From: Labrenzia sp. OB1
GTDB lineage: Bacteria > Pseudomonadota > Alphaproteobacteria > Rhizobiales > Stappiaceae
Assembly: GCF_001624695.1 (NCBI RefSeq)
Contig: NZ_JSEP01000020.1
Location: 1-64,000 of the forward strand
Length of the DNA stretch: 64,000 nucleotides
Direction: 5' to 3'
The first letter of the stretch is position 1; each line of letters opens with the position of its first letter. Positions 27,925-36,705 of this stretch are shown one piece after another. A program made the translations under genes and the position numbers. A model generated the notes under the pieces. That model saw nothing but the letters and a program-made list of their open reading frames with translations, did not search any database and had not been told where the DNA came from.

Positions 27925-28680
27925 ATGCCGCAGTTCGAATATGACGGGGTCAGGATCGCCTATCTGGATGAGGGGTCTGGTGACCCGATCCTGCTGATCC
28001 ACGGTTTTGCATCCAACAAACAGGTCAATTGGCAATACCCCGGCTGGGTCGACCTTCTGGTCAAGGCCGGCCGGCGGGTGATCGCCATCGACAATCGCGG
28101 CCATGGCGAGAGCCAGAAATTTTATGATCCCGCTGCCTATGGTGCGCCGATCATGGCGGAAGACGCGCGGCATCTGCTTGACCATCTGGAGATAGAACAG
28201 ACCGATGTCATGGGATATTCGATGGGCGCGCGGATTTCCGCGTTCCTGACGCTCAACCATCCCGGCCGTGTTCGCAGTGCAGTGTTCGGCGGTCTGGGGT
28301 ACGGCATGGTCTCCGGTGTCGGCGATCCCGAGCCGATTGCCGCTGCCCTTGAAGCCGACCGTCTGCAGGACGTCTCTGATCGCACCGGCCGCGCCTTCAG
28401 GGCATTTTCCGACCAGACCGGTTCGGACCGGCGGGCGCTTGCAGCCTGCATGCGGTCCTCCCGGCAGAAGATCAGCGAAGCTGATGTTGCGCGAATCGAG
28501 CGGCCGGTTCTCGTTGCCGTAGGAACCAAGGACGATATCGCCGGATCGCCTCAGAAACTGGCGGATCTCATGCCACATGCTGACGTTCTGGATATCCCGG
28601 GGCGCGACCACATGGTGGCGGTCGGTGACAAGGTCTACAAACAGGGCGTTCTGGCGTTCCTGAAAAGTGTGGACGTTTGA
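27925..28680 (+). CDS. Alpha/beta hydrolase
   Basis: 251 residues from ATG 27925 (MPQFEYDG); the frame upstream has no family similarity. The oxyanion region ILLIHGFASNKQVNW (about 27-41), nucleophile elbow MGYSMGAR (Ser near 96), and a late His in PGRDHMVAV form a complete triad with a C-terminal Asp. Substrate unknown. It is followed after 8 bp by a second alpha/beta hydrolase, so both are probably translated from one mRNA. Confidence 0.88.
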   Translation: MPQFEYDGVRIAYLDEGSGDPILLIHGFASNKQVNWQYPGWVDLLVKAGRRVIAIDNRGHGESQKFYDPAAYGAPIMAEDARHLLDHLEIEQTDVMGYSMGARISAFLTLNHPGRVRSAVFGGLGYGMVSGVGDPEPIAAALEADRLQDVSDRTGRAFRAFSDQTGSDRRALAACMRSSRQKISEADVARIERPVLVAVGTKDDIAGSPQKLADLMPHADVLDIPGRDHMVAVGDKVYKQGVLAFLKSVDV

Positions 28681-28688
28681 GGAGCTTC

Positions 28689-29600
28689 ATGGATAGCGGT
28701 CACACGGGAGATGTCATGGACCCGGAACGCATTGAATTTCAAGGCGCCGAGAACAACAGGCTGGTTGCCGACCGCTACGGGGAGGGCGGTCAGCCTGTGG
28801 TCATGCTGCATGGCGGTGGTCAGACGCGGCACTCCTGGGACGCCGCGTCCCGGCGGATCGCCGGTCTCGGTCATCCGGTCTATGCTCTCGATCAGCGTGG
28901 GCACGGCGAGAGTGACTGGGTTGAAAGCGGCAACTACGGCTTTTTCGATTTTGCGCAGGACCTCACCGCCGTAACGCGGCAGGTCCAGGCCCGTCACGGG
29001 GCGAGGCCCGTCGTCGTCGGGGCGTCACTCGGCGGTTTTGCCGGCATGCTGGCCGAAGGCCGGGTGAATACGGGCGGTCTGGCGGCGCTGGTTTTGGTGG
29101 ACATCACACCGCGGATCGACATGGGCGGCGTCAGCAAGATACTCGGTTTCATGGGAGACCGGGTCGAGGAGGGCTTCGCGAGTGTCGAGGAGGCCTCGGA
29201 CGCGATCGCACGCTATCTGCCGAACAGGGCGCGGCCGAAAGACCTTTCCGGGCTCTCCAAGAACCTGCGCCTTCATGACGACGGGAGGCTGCGCTGGCAT
29301 TGGGACCCGGCGTTCCTGCAATCGCGGCAGCATCAGGACGCCGAAGTGTCGGCATCGGTGCAGGAAGAAGTGCTGGCCGCCACCTCCAATCTCACCCTGC
29401 CTGTCCTGCTCATTCGCGGACAGAATTCGGAATTGGTCTCCCTGGACCATGTCCGGGAGTTTCGTGAGCGGGTCCCGCATGCAAGGTTCACGGATATCCG
29501 CGACGCCGGACATATGGTTGCCGGGGACAGGAACGACGTCTTCGCCGCCGCCGTTGAGGAGTTTCTGCTCGATCTGAAAGCCGGCGCAGCGATTTCCTGA
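28689..29600 (+). CDS. Alpha/beta hydrolase
   Basis: 303 residues from ATG 28689, placed just after gaggagc. A later ATG (28716, MDPERIEFQG) is also possible. The motifs are VVMLHGGGQTRHSWD (oxyanion hole), VGASLGGFAG (nucleophile Ser), Asp in the LIRGQNSELV region and His in DAGHMVAGD. It resembles peroxidase/hydrolase members of the superfamily, but the substrate cannot be set. It forms a pair with the preceding hydrolase without being a close copy of it. Confidence 0.88.
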   Translation: MDSGHTGDVMDPERIEFQGAENNRLVADRYGEGGQPVVMLHGGGQTRHSWDAASRRIAGLGHPVYALDQRGHGESDWVESGNYGFFDFAQDLTAVTRQVQARHGARPVVVGASLGGFAGMLAEGRVNTGGLAALVLVDITPRIDMGGVSKILGFMGDRVEEGFASVEEASDAIARYLPNRARPKDLSGLSKNLRLHDDGRLRWHWDPAFLQSRQHQDAEVSASVQEEVLAATSNLTLPVLLIRGQNSELVSLDHVREFRERVPHARFTDIRDAGHMVAGDRNDVFAAAVEEFLLDLKAGAAIS

Positions 29601-29667
29601 GTGGCAAAATGAATTTTATCAGGTGCTTGTGACAGACACTTGAGAAGTTGAATCCGCTATGCGGCGT

Positions 29668-30483
29668 TCAAATTCCGTTGAACTGCGGCGTACGTTTTTC
29701 CAGGAAAGCCTTGCACCCCTCCCGGTAGTCTTCACTGTTGACGCAGATGCGGGCATTGGTCTGGGCAACGCTCAGGTCGGCGGCCTTCGCCGGCCGCGCC
29801 AGGTGGTCCAGGGCGTGTTTGGCCGCCTTGAGCGACAATGGCGCGTTTGCGGCAATTCGTTCACACATGGCCGCGATGCGGCTGTCCATACCGGCATCCT
29901 CCACGACTTCGTTGATCAGACCCATCGTCAGGGCCTCATCCGCCGGAACGCGATCTGCGGTGAACAGCAGGCGCTTGGCATTGGAAACGGAGACGGCTTC
30001 CAGCAGATCGGAGAGCGCTTCGGGCGGATAGGCAAGGCCCAGTCTGGCCGCCGGTATGCTGAAGAAGGACGACCGGGCCGCAATTCTGATGTCGCACGCA
30101 AGGGCAAGACCCAACCCGCCTCCGAGACAAGGCCCGTGGATGGCGGCAATCACGGGTACCGGAAGGGTCTTCAGGGATTGGAAGGCAGCCACGTTGATAT
30201 CGTCGTAGCGCTGTGCGGCATCCGATGTTGCGCGAATGGCCTCGAATTCCGATATATCCGCCCCTGCGCAGAAACTCTTGCCCCCGGCGCCCCTGACGAT
30301 GCAGACACGGACGGCAGGATCCTTGCGGACAGTCTCCATGAGGTCGGGGATACGCTGCCAGGCGGCGAGAGGAAGTGCATTTTTCCTGTCTTCGGCGTTG
30401 AGGAGCAACTCGGCCACCGGACCGTTGACGCTCAGGAGCGGATTGGCCGGGGCTCCGGTCTGTTGGCTGGCAGTCGGCATCAT
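29668..30483 (-). CDS. Enoyl-CoA hydratase/isomerase family protein
   Basis: 271 residues from ATG 30483, with gagga 5-9 bases upstream. Crotonase signatures are VRGAGGKSFCAGADISEFEA (oxyanion hole) and AIHGPCLGGGLGLALACDIRIA (second oxyanion loop), followed by FFSIPAARLGLAYPPEAL. One of the two typical catalytic Glu residues is not evident in the second region, so reaction type (hydratase or another crotonase activity) is uncertain. It is convergent with the hydrolase pair and divergent from cysE. Confidence 0.88.
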   Translation of the reverse strand: MMPTASQQTGAPANPLLSVNGPVAELLLNAEDRKNALPLAAWQRIPDLMETVRKDPAVRVCIVRGAGGKSFCAGADISEFEAIRATSDAAQRYDDINVAAFQSLKTLPVPVIAAIHGPCLGGGLGLALACDIRIAARSSFFSIPAARLGLAYPPEALSDLLEAVSVSNAKRLLFTADRVPADEALTMGLINEVVEDAGMDSRIAAMCERIAANAPLSLKAAKHALDHLARPAKAADLSVAQTNARICVNSEDYREGCKAFLEKRTPQFNGI

Positions 30484-30647
30484 TCGTCCTCGACGGTTCA
30501 CTCTGAAATTGGAAGAAGCTGGAAATTTTAAGATTTCAACGTTCATAACAAGGGTTCATATCTGATATCAGCAAGTTTGATTTTGGAAAATCAGACGACA
30601 GTCCTATTTTAGGGCTTGAACGTGACGGCTTGAAAAGGAGACAGGCC

Positions 30648-31484
30648 ATGTCGGCACCCATCAGCAAGTCCGACCCGAAGCGGGTTGTGACCCATGATCC
30701 CGTTTGGCAGAAGCTGCGGGAAGAGGCACAGGAAATGGTTGCCGCTGAGCCGGCCCTGTCGTCTTTCGTCTATGAAACGGTTCTCAATCACGAGAGCCTG
30801 GAAGAAGCCGTCGTCCATCGGCTCGGAGACCGTCTCGGCAGGGACATCGTTTCGGCATCGCTGATCCGCCAAACCTTTCTGGAGGCGCTGGCGGACCAGC
30901 CAGAGCTCGCCGAGATCTTCCGCGTCGATATCGTCGCCGTCTTCGACCGCGATCCCGCCTGCTTCCGCTACCTGGAGCCGGTTCTCTATTTCAAAGGCTT
31001 CCACGGCCTTCAGACACACCGTCTGGCACATTGGCTCTGGCGGAAGGGCCGCCAGGATTTTGCCCTCTACCTGCAAAGCCGCGCCTCCGAGGTGTTCCAG
31101 ATCGACATTCATCCGGCGGTACCGGTCGGGCGCGGTATTTTCATCGACCATGGCACCGGCATCGTCGTCGGTGGGACGGCCGTTATCGAGGATGATGTCT
31201 CCATCCTGCAGGGCGTCACGCTCGGCGGGACCGGCAAGGCGGGCGGCGACCGTCATCCGAAGATCCGTCACGGTGTCCTGCTTGGTGCCGGTGCAAAGGT
31301 TCTCGGCAATCTGGAGATCGGTCACTGCTCGAGGATCGCGTCCGGATCGGTGGTTCTGGCGGACGTTCCCGCGAACACGACGGTTGCCGGTGTGCCGGCT
31401 AAAATTGTCGGCAAGGCGGGGTGCCCGGAACCGGCCCGCAGCATGAACCAGCTCCTGGGCGATGACGTGGGCCGTCCGGACTGA
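30648..31484 (+). CDS. cysE: Serine O-acetyltransferase
   Basis: 278 residues from ATG 30648 with aaggagac upstream. The N-terminal helical domain (DPVWQKLREEAQEMVAAEP) and the left-handed beta-helix with hexapeptide repeats (VGRGIFIDHGTGIVVGGTAV, VTLGGTGKAGGDRHPKI, SVVLADVPANTTVAGVPAKI) are typical of CysE. It makes O-acetylserine from serine and acetyl-CoA, the first step of cysteine synthesis. A short palindrome CTGATATCAG (30562-30571) lies in the upstream spacer. Confidence 0.95.
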   Translation: MSAPISKSDPKRVVTHDPVWQKLREEAQEMVAAEPALSSFVYETVLNHESLEEAVVHRLGDRLGRDIVSASLIRQTFLEALADQPELAEIFRVDIVAVFDRDPACFRYLEPVLYFKGFHGLQTHRLAHWLWRKGRQDFALYLQSRASEVFQIDIHPAVPVGRGIFIDHGTGIVVGGTAVIEDDVSILQGVTLGGTGKAGGDRHPKIRHGVLLGAGAKVLGNLEIGHCSRIASGSVVLADVPANTTVAGVPAKIVGKAGCPEPARSMNQLLGDDVGRPD

Positions 31485-31591
31485 ATATCAGGAAGACGGG
31501 GATAGACGGCGGAAAAGCTTTGGCATTTCCGTCCGGTCTTGTAGGGTCCGCGCCGCATATGCAGAATAACGAAGACTATTAGGAGATCGCC

Positions 31592-31804
31592 TTGAAACCC
31601 GATGAAATCCGCAAGATCGAAGCTTACCTTCGTTCGAAATTCGAGTTGGCCAGCCTGCAGGTGCGTGCCCGTCCGATCAAGGACGACTCCGCGGAAGTTT
31701 ATATCGGCGACGAATTTATCGGTGTGATCTTCCGGGACGACGAGGACGACGATCTCAGCTGGAACTTCCAGATGGCTATTCTGGAAATCGATCTGGAGAG
31801 TTGA
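31592..31804 (+). CDS. DUF3126 family protein
   Basis: 70 residues, starting at TTG 31592 with aggag seven bases upstream. The sequence (MKPDEIRKIEAYLRSKF, VYIGDEFIGVIFRDDEDDD) matches DUF3126, a small acidic protein restricted to alphaproteobacteria and usually found just downstream of cysE, as here. Function unknown. It is followed by a good intrinsic terminator. Confidence 0.9.
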   Translation: MKPDEIRKIEAYLRSKFELASLQVRARPIKDDSAEVYIGDEFIGVIFRDDEDDDLSWNFQMAILEIDLES

Positions 31805-31836
31805 TGCCGGGTTGAAGTCAGTCCGGACAGGAATAC

Positions 31837-31865
31837 AGGCGGTCCTCTGCAAGGGCCGCCTTTTT
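31837..31865 (+). terminator. Intrinsic terminator of cysE-DUF3126
   Basis: AGGCGGTCC (31837-31845) and GGGCCGCCT (31853-31861) form a 9-pair stem with one G-T pair and a 7-base loop, followed directly by five T. Confidence 0.85.
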
Positions 31866-31919
31866 CATGAAATGGTTGTCCCTGTGGTCAGACGCTCCCG
31901 CGATCCGCGTTGGTGCCGA

Positions 31920-32663
31920 TTATCGTGTCCTGAAAGTGTCGATTTTCTGAAGGATTGCAGTGTCCAGTTGCCGCCACTCGGGCAGAAGCTTGCGCGCGAA
32001 CCGGTATCGCAGTTCAAGTCCCGAGGTCAGCACAACGGCGCGATTGCAGACAGTATTATCCGGCTGTGAAGACTGCCTCAGACAACGGGCGATGAACCCG
32101 TTCTGGACCGACGGATCGTAGACGATCAGCTCTGTTCCGGATCCGCCGTGCGATGACAGGTTGAGGATCTTCAATCCATTGGGGCCGGCCAATTCTCCAC
32201 CCCGGGCAAGGCGGCGATAAAACGGGTCCATCCGGGCGCGAAGGCTTCGCCTCCCGGGATTGTGTTCCAGTTCGATCTGTATCGTGCTGCCGATTCCGGG
32301 CTGATTGCTCATCCCGGCGGGTTGAAACCTTCCACTGTGAAGGCCGGGACTGTCCAGTCCGGGCCAGATCATGGCAAGACGCAGACTCCTGAACCGGTTG
32401 TCCGTTCCGGACGATTGCCGGCGTGCGCCGGCAAGATACTTCGGTGGAATGCGGAACTGTCCCGGCCCCACAGTCAGGAAAACCGGCTCGTCTCCGGACG
32501 CCGCGGTTTCGGTGCCCAGCCAGACCTTTGACCAGAACGTCACCCGGTCGGCAATATGGGCCGCGCCGACAAGGCAGATCGCCAGTACGAGAAATGTAAA
32601 GCCGCGGGTCCGGCCCCCGATCGGGGCGGGAAGCGAGAGCGGTATCACCGGCCGCTCCGGCAT
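31920..32663 (-). CDS. Membrane-anchored protein of unknown function
   Basis: 247 residues with one N-terminal TM segment (GFTFLVLAICLVGAAHIADRV, about 20-40). The rest is extracytoplasmic, with no enzymatic motif I recognise. Sequence such as TVGPGQFRIPPKYL and SSHGGSGTELIVYD suggests a compact beta-rich domain. The coding nature is supported by a clean single-TM topology and the absence of a better frame. It is convergent with the cysE unit. Confidence 0.7.
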   Translation of the reverse strand: MPERPVIPLSLPAPIGGRTRGFTFLVLAICLVGAAHIADRVTFWSKVWLGTETAASGDEPVFLTVGPGQFRIPPKYLAGARRQSSGTDNRFRSLRLAMIWPGLDSPGLHSGRFQPAGMSNQPGIGSTIQIELEHNPGRRSLRARMDPFYRRLARGGELAGPNGLKILNLSSHGGSGTELIVYDPSVQNGFIARCLRQSSQPDNTVCNRAVVLTSGLELRYRFARKLLPEWRQLDTAILQKIDTFRTR

Positions 32664-32841
32664 GCGAAAACTGCACGGTTCTGGGACACCTTGTCCTGAA
32701 TTGGGACAGACGTCCCGCTCAGGGATGGTTCCGTTATTGGCCTGAGTGGCGGTTTGTTGCGGGTTACGCCCATTTGCCCTTCCGGCACAGTCTTTGCTCT
32801 TGACCCTTTAGGATTTCTTAATCACTTTCCAGATGGAAGGG

Positions 32842-32857
32842 TTAACAAGGGGTTAAC
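32842..32857 (+). promoter_or_regulatory. CtrA-type box at the start of a membrane protein gene
   Basis: TTAACAAGGGGTTAAC fits TTAA-N7-TTAAC exactly. It sits immediately in front of the preferred GTG start (32862), overlapping the purine-rich ribosome binding site. That is too close for an ordinary activator site of this gene; repression, or regulation of an internal transcript, would fit better. Confidence 0.4.
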
Positions 32858-32861
32858 GGGT

Positions 32862-33188
32862 GTGTTTTTTAACCTACTTCTCGTTGGATACATCGCGTGC
32901 GCCGGGTTTGTGGCCGCAGGCGTGCTCGGCAGTCTCCATCAACTGATCACCAGAGAGCCGCCGCGCTTCAATTTCGCGGGTGAGACGGTCATGGCGTTTC
33001 TGACGGGGGTCGTCATGTGCATCTTCGCCGGGCCGTTCATCATCATGCGCAACGCCATCCGAGGACGGCGTATCGAAAACCGGCCTCTTGGCTGGCTCGT
33101 CGCGTCTTCCACAATCGCTGGAATGTGGAGCATGTGTTCGGGCATCATGGTGATGAATGTCGCCATGATCCTGGTCGGCTACTCGTGA
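32862..33188 (+). CDS. Small integral membrane protein of unknown function
   Basis: About 108 residues from GTG 32862, the first codon of the first TM helix, with aaggggt upstream. The open frame extends back to TTG 32754 without recognisable sequence. Three hydrophobic segments: VFFNLLLVGYIACAGFVAA, VMAFLTGVVMCIFAGPFIIM and SMCSGIMVMNVAMILVGY. It precedes the gamma-carbonic anhydrase gene by 6 bp, so the two should be co-transcribed. The family is seen in hyphomicrobial genomes; function unknown. Confidence 0.7.
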   Translation: MFFNLLLVGYIACAGFVAAGVLGSLHQLITREPPRFNFAGETVMAFLTGVVMCIFAGPFIIMRNAIRGRRIENRPLGWLVASSTIAGMWSMCSGIMVMNVAMILVGYS

Positions 33189-33194
33189 GGTTTC

Positions 33195-33722
33195 ATGCCG
33201 GTTTTCGATCTTGACGGCCGCAGGCCAAGCTTTCCCGACAGCGATGAATACTGGATTGCACCGACTGCCGTGCTGATCGGGGATATTCGCCTGCAGGAAG
33301 AGGCAAGCGTCTGGTTCGGGGCCATTCTGCGCGGTGACAATGAACCCATTACGGTCGGTTCCCGCTCGAATGTGCAGGACGGCTGCGTTTTTCACACTGA
33401 TCTTGGATTCCCGCTGACCATAGGCGCTGGCTGTACCATCGGCCACAAGGCCATTCTTCACGGCTGCACGATCGGCGACAATTCCCTTGTCGGCATGGGT
33501 GCCACCATTTTGAACGGTGCGGTGATCGGTCGGAACTGCATTGTCGGCGCAAACGCACTTATCGGCGAAGGCAAGGAAATTCCCGACAATTCTCTGGTCG
33601 TCGGCATGCCGGGAAAGGTTATCCGGACGCTGAGCGAAGAGGCGGAAGACGGTTTGCGGAAATCCGCCGAAGGCTACGTCCGCAACTGGCGGCGCTTCAA
33701 GGCCGGATTGAAAGAGATCTGA
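33195..33722 (+). CDS. Gamma-class carbonic anhydrase-like protein
   Basis: 175 residues. A left-handed beta-helix of hexapeptide repeats runs through most of the chain ([48 protein letters not shown]). The three zinc His ligands correspond to VFHTD, TIGHKA and AILHGC. It is followed by the usual C-terminal helix. Family members are cytoplasmic trimers; many bacterial copies have weak or unproven CO2 hydration. It follows the small membrane protein gene by 6 bp. Confidence 0.93.
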   Translation: MPVFDLDGRRPSFPDSDEYWIAPTAVLIGDIRLQEEASVWFGAILRGDNEPITVGSRSNVQDGCVFHTDLGFPLTIGAGCTIGHKAILHGCTIGDNSLVGMGATILNGAVIGRNCIVGANALIGEGKEIPDNSLVVGMPGKVIRTLSEEAEDGLRKSAEGYVRNWRRFKAGLKEI

Positions 33723-33782
33723 ACACCCAGCCATTGCCGGAAAAGGCGGAAGCCGGCCTGCGGGGGGCGGGCCGACTTCCTG

Positions 33783-33828
33783 GATCCGGTCGTGGTAGGG
33801 ATGGGGAGGGTGGGGACGCGACCGGATC
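33783..33828 (+). other. Stem-loop with a G-quadruplex motif in its loop
   Basis: GATCCGGTCG (33783-33792) pairs perfectly with CGACCGGATC (33819-33828). The 26-base loop contains GGGATGGGGAGGGTGGGG (33798-33815), four G-runs with 1-2 base loops, which meets the usual G-quadruplex definition. It lies 60 bp after the carbonic anhydrase gene, between convergent genes. It could act in termination or mRNA 3'-end stability; no T-run follows. Confidence 0.7.
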
Positions 33829-33884
33829 GTCCTAGCGGTTCGGCGAGCCGAACCAATCCCTATTCTGGTGTGGCCGCAGCAGCC

Positions 33885-34505
33885 CTATCTGGACACGCTG
33901 CTGACCGTTGTGACGCGCGTGTCGGATATTCCCGTCCAGATTACGGTTGAACTGGCCGACTGGCGTTTGATGTAGCGGTAAGGTGTCGAATACCAGGGCA
34001 GCACCGCCTCGATCTGATTGTCTAGGATCACGTCGCCGTGGTCGGTTCTGACCGTCAGCACCGCATGCCCAGAATTCTTGACGTCCTTGGCGACGGTTAT
34101 CAAAAGTGCGCTTCTGGGCCAGCCCGCCTCGACAAGCACGCGCTGTTTCTCCAGAACGTATTCCTCGCAGTCGCCGTAATCCTCGACCGGATAGGTCCAG
34201 CGTTCCGGTTCGCCGAAGAGATCCTCGTCGGTCATGGGCCGGACGCGCCGGTTGACCTCTGCATTGATTGCGATGAGTTCCTGCCAGCGGGCTTCGTCCA
34301 GACGTACGACAACCGGGTCATAGCTCTCTGTCGGGCAGGCCCAGGCGTTGTCGCGGCAGAACTGCCTGTGGCCGATGGGTGCCTTGACCACTGTGTTCAT
34401 TTCCATGAAACGGCCGGGTTCGGCACTGGCGGCAGTCCCTGTCAGCAGGGTCATCGGCATCGCCATTGCAGATACTATCAAGATATTTCGAAGTAGTTTC
34501 ATCAT
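33885..34505 (-). CDS. Second BTLCP transglutaminase-like protease, stand-alone
   Basis: 206 residues from ATG 34505, with gggaggg upstream. A signal peptide is cleaved near residue 28 (TGTAASA-E). The BTLCP core is shorter than that of the operon copy: Cys in DYGDCEEYVLEK, His in NSGHAVLTVRT and Asp in VILDNQIEAV. This compact size is typical of the family in rhizobia and relatives, where no adhesin partner is known. It has no secretion genes nearby, so a LapG-type role cannot be assumed. An AT-rich promoter region lies upstream. Confidence 0.88.
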   Translation of the reverse strand: MMKLLRNILIVSAMAMPMTLLTGTAASAEPGRFMEMNTVVKAPIGHRQFCRDNAWACPTESYDPVVVRLDEARWQELIAINAEVNRRVRPMTDEDLFGEPERWTYPVEDYGDCEEYVLEKQRVLVEAGWPRSALLITVAKDVKNSGHAVLTVRTDHGDVILDNQIEAVLPWYSTPYRYIKRQSASSTVIWTGISDTRVTTVSSVSR

Positions 34506-35106
34506 TACGCCCTCCCCAAGGCTGACGTAACGATGCATGTTTGCTTTTTACTTCAAGAAAATCTTGGTAGTAAAATAGTAATAGAATTCTACTTTTGTTT
34601 TATGTAAGTTCTATTTTTATTCTATACTTGTTTTATTTAAACTGTCATCGAATTTTCCTAAAATTGGACATATCCTCCACAAGTGCCTGAAATATTTGAG
34701 GTGTCCTGTTTCCGGGGCGGAAACTGACCTGGGATCGAGGACGCATAACTTGCCGTTCCCCACGCATTGCAGGTCCATTTCGCGGCCTTGAAGCCGCAAA
34801 AGATTTTTAGGGCTGGCCTGAAAAAAAAAGGTCCAACCCGGCAAAATTTCGAGGAGGACCGCATCACAAGGCGTGAAGAGGCGGTTCGGGCGGAACGCTG
34901 CAACAGGGACAGGAGGGCGCGCGGGGCAAACAAACCCGCTATCCAAAGTGTATTGCGCTTAAGCGGATTCATGGTTGCGGGAAGACACCGAGGCGGCGTT
35001 TGCAGAGCAATTGCGTTCGGGCGATTTCATGAATTCAATTTAACGCGGCGGTCTCCAGGGTCCGTACCCTAAAGGTGGGTGAGACGCCAAGATCGAGCGG
35101 CAGTCA
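34506..35106. other. Long intergenic region upstream of the second BTLCP gene
   Basis: Positions 34540-34660 are strongly AT-rich and likely hold the minus-strand promoter. A small hairpin GCGGC-cttgaa-GCCGC lies near 34785, followed by a tract of nine A near 34825. Open frames here are short and unlike known proteins. No gene is called. Confidence 0.4.
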
Positions 35107-35742
35107 TCAATTGTCGCCGGAAGACGAGATATGCTGTTCCAGAATGTTACGGTTCTGAACCGCGGCAAACTCCACCGCGATGCCGCCTTCGATAGGCCGG
35201 ACGACTCGCGCACGCATCTTGCCAAGGGTGATCGCGTCGCCCATGTGCGGCATGATTTCCGTCGCGATTGCAGCTCCGGACAGGGAAACGTCAACAATCC
35301 GGACCATGTGCTCCGAACCGTCCGGCAGGATCATTCTGGTCATCGGGTTCTTCGGCACGAAGCGATCGTGACGGCGGTCTTCGGGAAGATTGAGCTCGTC
35401 CCTGTTGGCGAGCCAGGTCAGGACATTGGCGATCTTGTCACGCTTGCGCGCCGTGTTCCGCAGTTCAACGGCAAAGCCGCCATCGATCAGGCGGGAGATA
35501 CGCCCTTCCACACGGCTCAGATGGTCGAGATAGGCAATCACGCGTTCGCCGACGCGGCCTGTTACAGGCGTGATCATCGCCATTCCGCCGGGAGACATGT
35601 CGATTACCTGGCAGGGATACTCGCGGCGGTCCTCAAGCATGAACCGGCCCAGAATGTTGACCTGAACCCGTTGATGCCGCCGGCGATCAGCGGCTTGAAG
35701 CGTTCTGCTTCCCTCTGGTTCTGTTGCCACTCCGGCGCCCAT
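35107..35742 (-). CDS. Tandem PilZ-domain protein
   Basis: 211 residues. The first PilZ unit has the RxxxR arginines in RRRHQRVQV (about 21-29) and DMSPGGMAMI (about 48-57), which together bind c-di-GMP. A second, divergent unit starts near 125 (RRHDRFVPKNP, VDVSLSGAAIATEI). It is likely a cytoplasmic c-di-GMP effector. Functionally it could connect to the EAL protein at 14557 and the Lap-like system, though nothing physical links them. Confidence 0.9.
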   Translation of the reverse strand: MGAGVATEPEGSRTLQAADRRRHQRVQVNILGRFMLEDRREYPCQVIDMSPGGMAMITPVTGRVGERVIAYLDHLSRVEGRISRLIDGGFAVELRNTARKRDKIANVLTWLANRDELNLPEDRRHDRFVPKNPMTRMILPDGSEHMVRIVDVSLSGAAIATEIMPHMGDAITLGKMRARVVRPIEGGIAVEFAAVQNRNILEQHISSSGDN

Positions 35743-36060
35743 GCCTGTTTATCCAATACCGTGCGGGATCCGCACTGCCTCCGGCCGGGAAAGGATTCCC
35801 GGTATTTCCATCAAGTACTGTAGGCAGTTGAGGTTAACGATGTGTAAGAGATTAGGCCCCGTGCCGCTCAGGTCCAGGCTGCGGGGGCATAATTTTTTCA
35901 TTCTGGGAGTAAATTGAAAGGAAGGCAGAAGGAACGGTTGCAATAACGAATAAAAATTGAAATTTTTCGGAGCGCAACCTTTGCATGCCTGTCGTTCAGT
36001 TCCGGCACTGCCGGTTCGGATCGTTCGAACCAGCAGCGCGGCAGTGGTTTGTCGCCGGCG
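35743..36060. other. Intergenic region between PilZ and PAS_5 genes
   Basis: No gene seen. A compact inverted repeat CCGGCA-C-TGCCGG lies near 36002, and GGTTCG/CGAACC with a 7-base loop near 36013; they could act as the end of the minus-strand PAS transcript. The PilZ promoter should lie at 35745-35900. Confidence 0.4.
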
Positions 36061-36705
36061 TTACGACTTGCCGCCGGAATACACAGTCAGATGTCCGACT
36101 TTCTTTTCGGCTCCCCGGGGGAGCGTCGGCGGTGGCATGGTCATACCTTCCGCGGTGAAGCGCGGAAGTATCGGATTGATGGTCGACCGTTCTTCCATGA
36201 AATACGGCCGTTCGTCGGGCCAGACCAGGCGCAAGCTGCTAATGGACTGGTTGAGGATCGGATGCAGTCCGATCCAGTAAGGCTTTTCCATCGGCGTGCA
36301 GCTTCCCAGAATGCGGATGCGTCCTTCGCCGGGTACGTTGAGCGGTACCAGCAGCATTTCCATCTGCAGGACCTGGCCGCGTTCCGCCTGACCGTTTACC
36401 CCGATGACCGCCGCAGCGGCATCTTCGGTGATGGCGGCGATCAGGCTTTCAAGGGCTTCCCGGTCCTTGGTGCTCCAGCCGCGCAGAAAATTGCGGCCCT
36501 TCAGCTCCCGGCAGTGTGCGGAGCACAGGCGGGTTCCGGCGAGGCGATAACGGACATCCTGCGGACTGTTTACCTCAAGAATGAATGTGTCCCCCAGAAG
36601 GCCGCGAATTTCGCCCGGATCGACTTCGCTGCGATTGGGGGCGGGGCGCGCGCCGCGCAGATTGTCCCAATAGGAATAAAGAGTTTGCGTTACGCCGTGT
36701 TTCAT
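36061..36705 (-). CDS. PAS_5-family PAS domain protein
   Basis: 214 residues from ATG 36705. The PAS_5 (PF07310) type is recognised by LYSYWDNLRGARPAPNRSEVDPGEI, RLAGTRLCSAHCRELKGRNF and MEMLLVPL. There is no output domain. Family members are common, often in multiple copies, in alphaproteobacteria; one related protein in Caulobacter (MopJ) affects cell-cycle control. Ligand and partner are unknown. An upstream TTG (36726) is less likely. Confidence 0.85.
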   Translation of the reverse strand: MKHGVTQTLYSYWDNLRGARPAPNRSEVDPGEIRGLLGDTFILEVNSPQDVRYRLAGTRLCSAHCRELKGRNFLRGWSTKDREALESLIAAITEDAAAAVIGVNGQAERGQVLQMEMLLVPLNVPGEGRIRILGSCTPMEKPYWIGLHPILNQSISSLRLVWPDERPYFMEERSTINPILPRFTAEGMTMPPPTLPRGAEKKVGHLTVYSGGKS

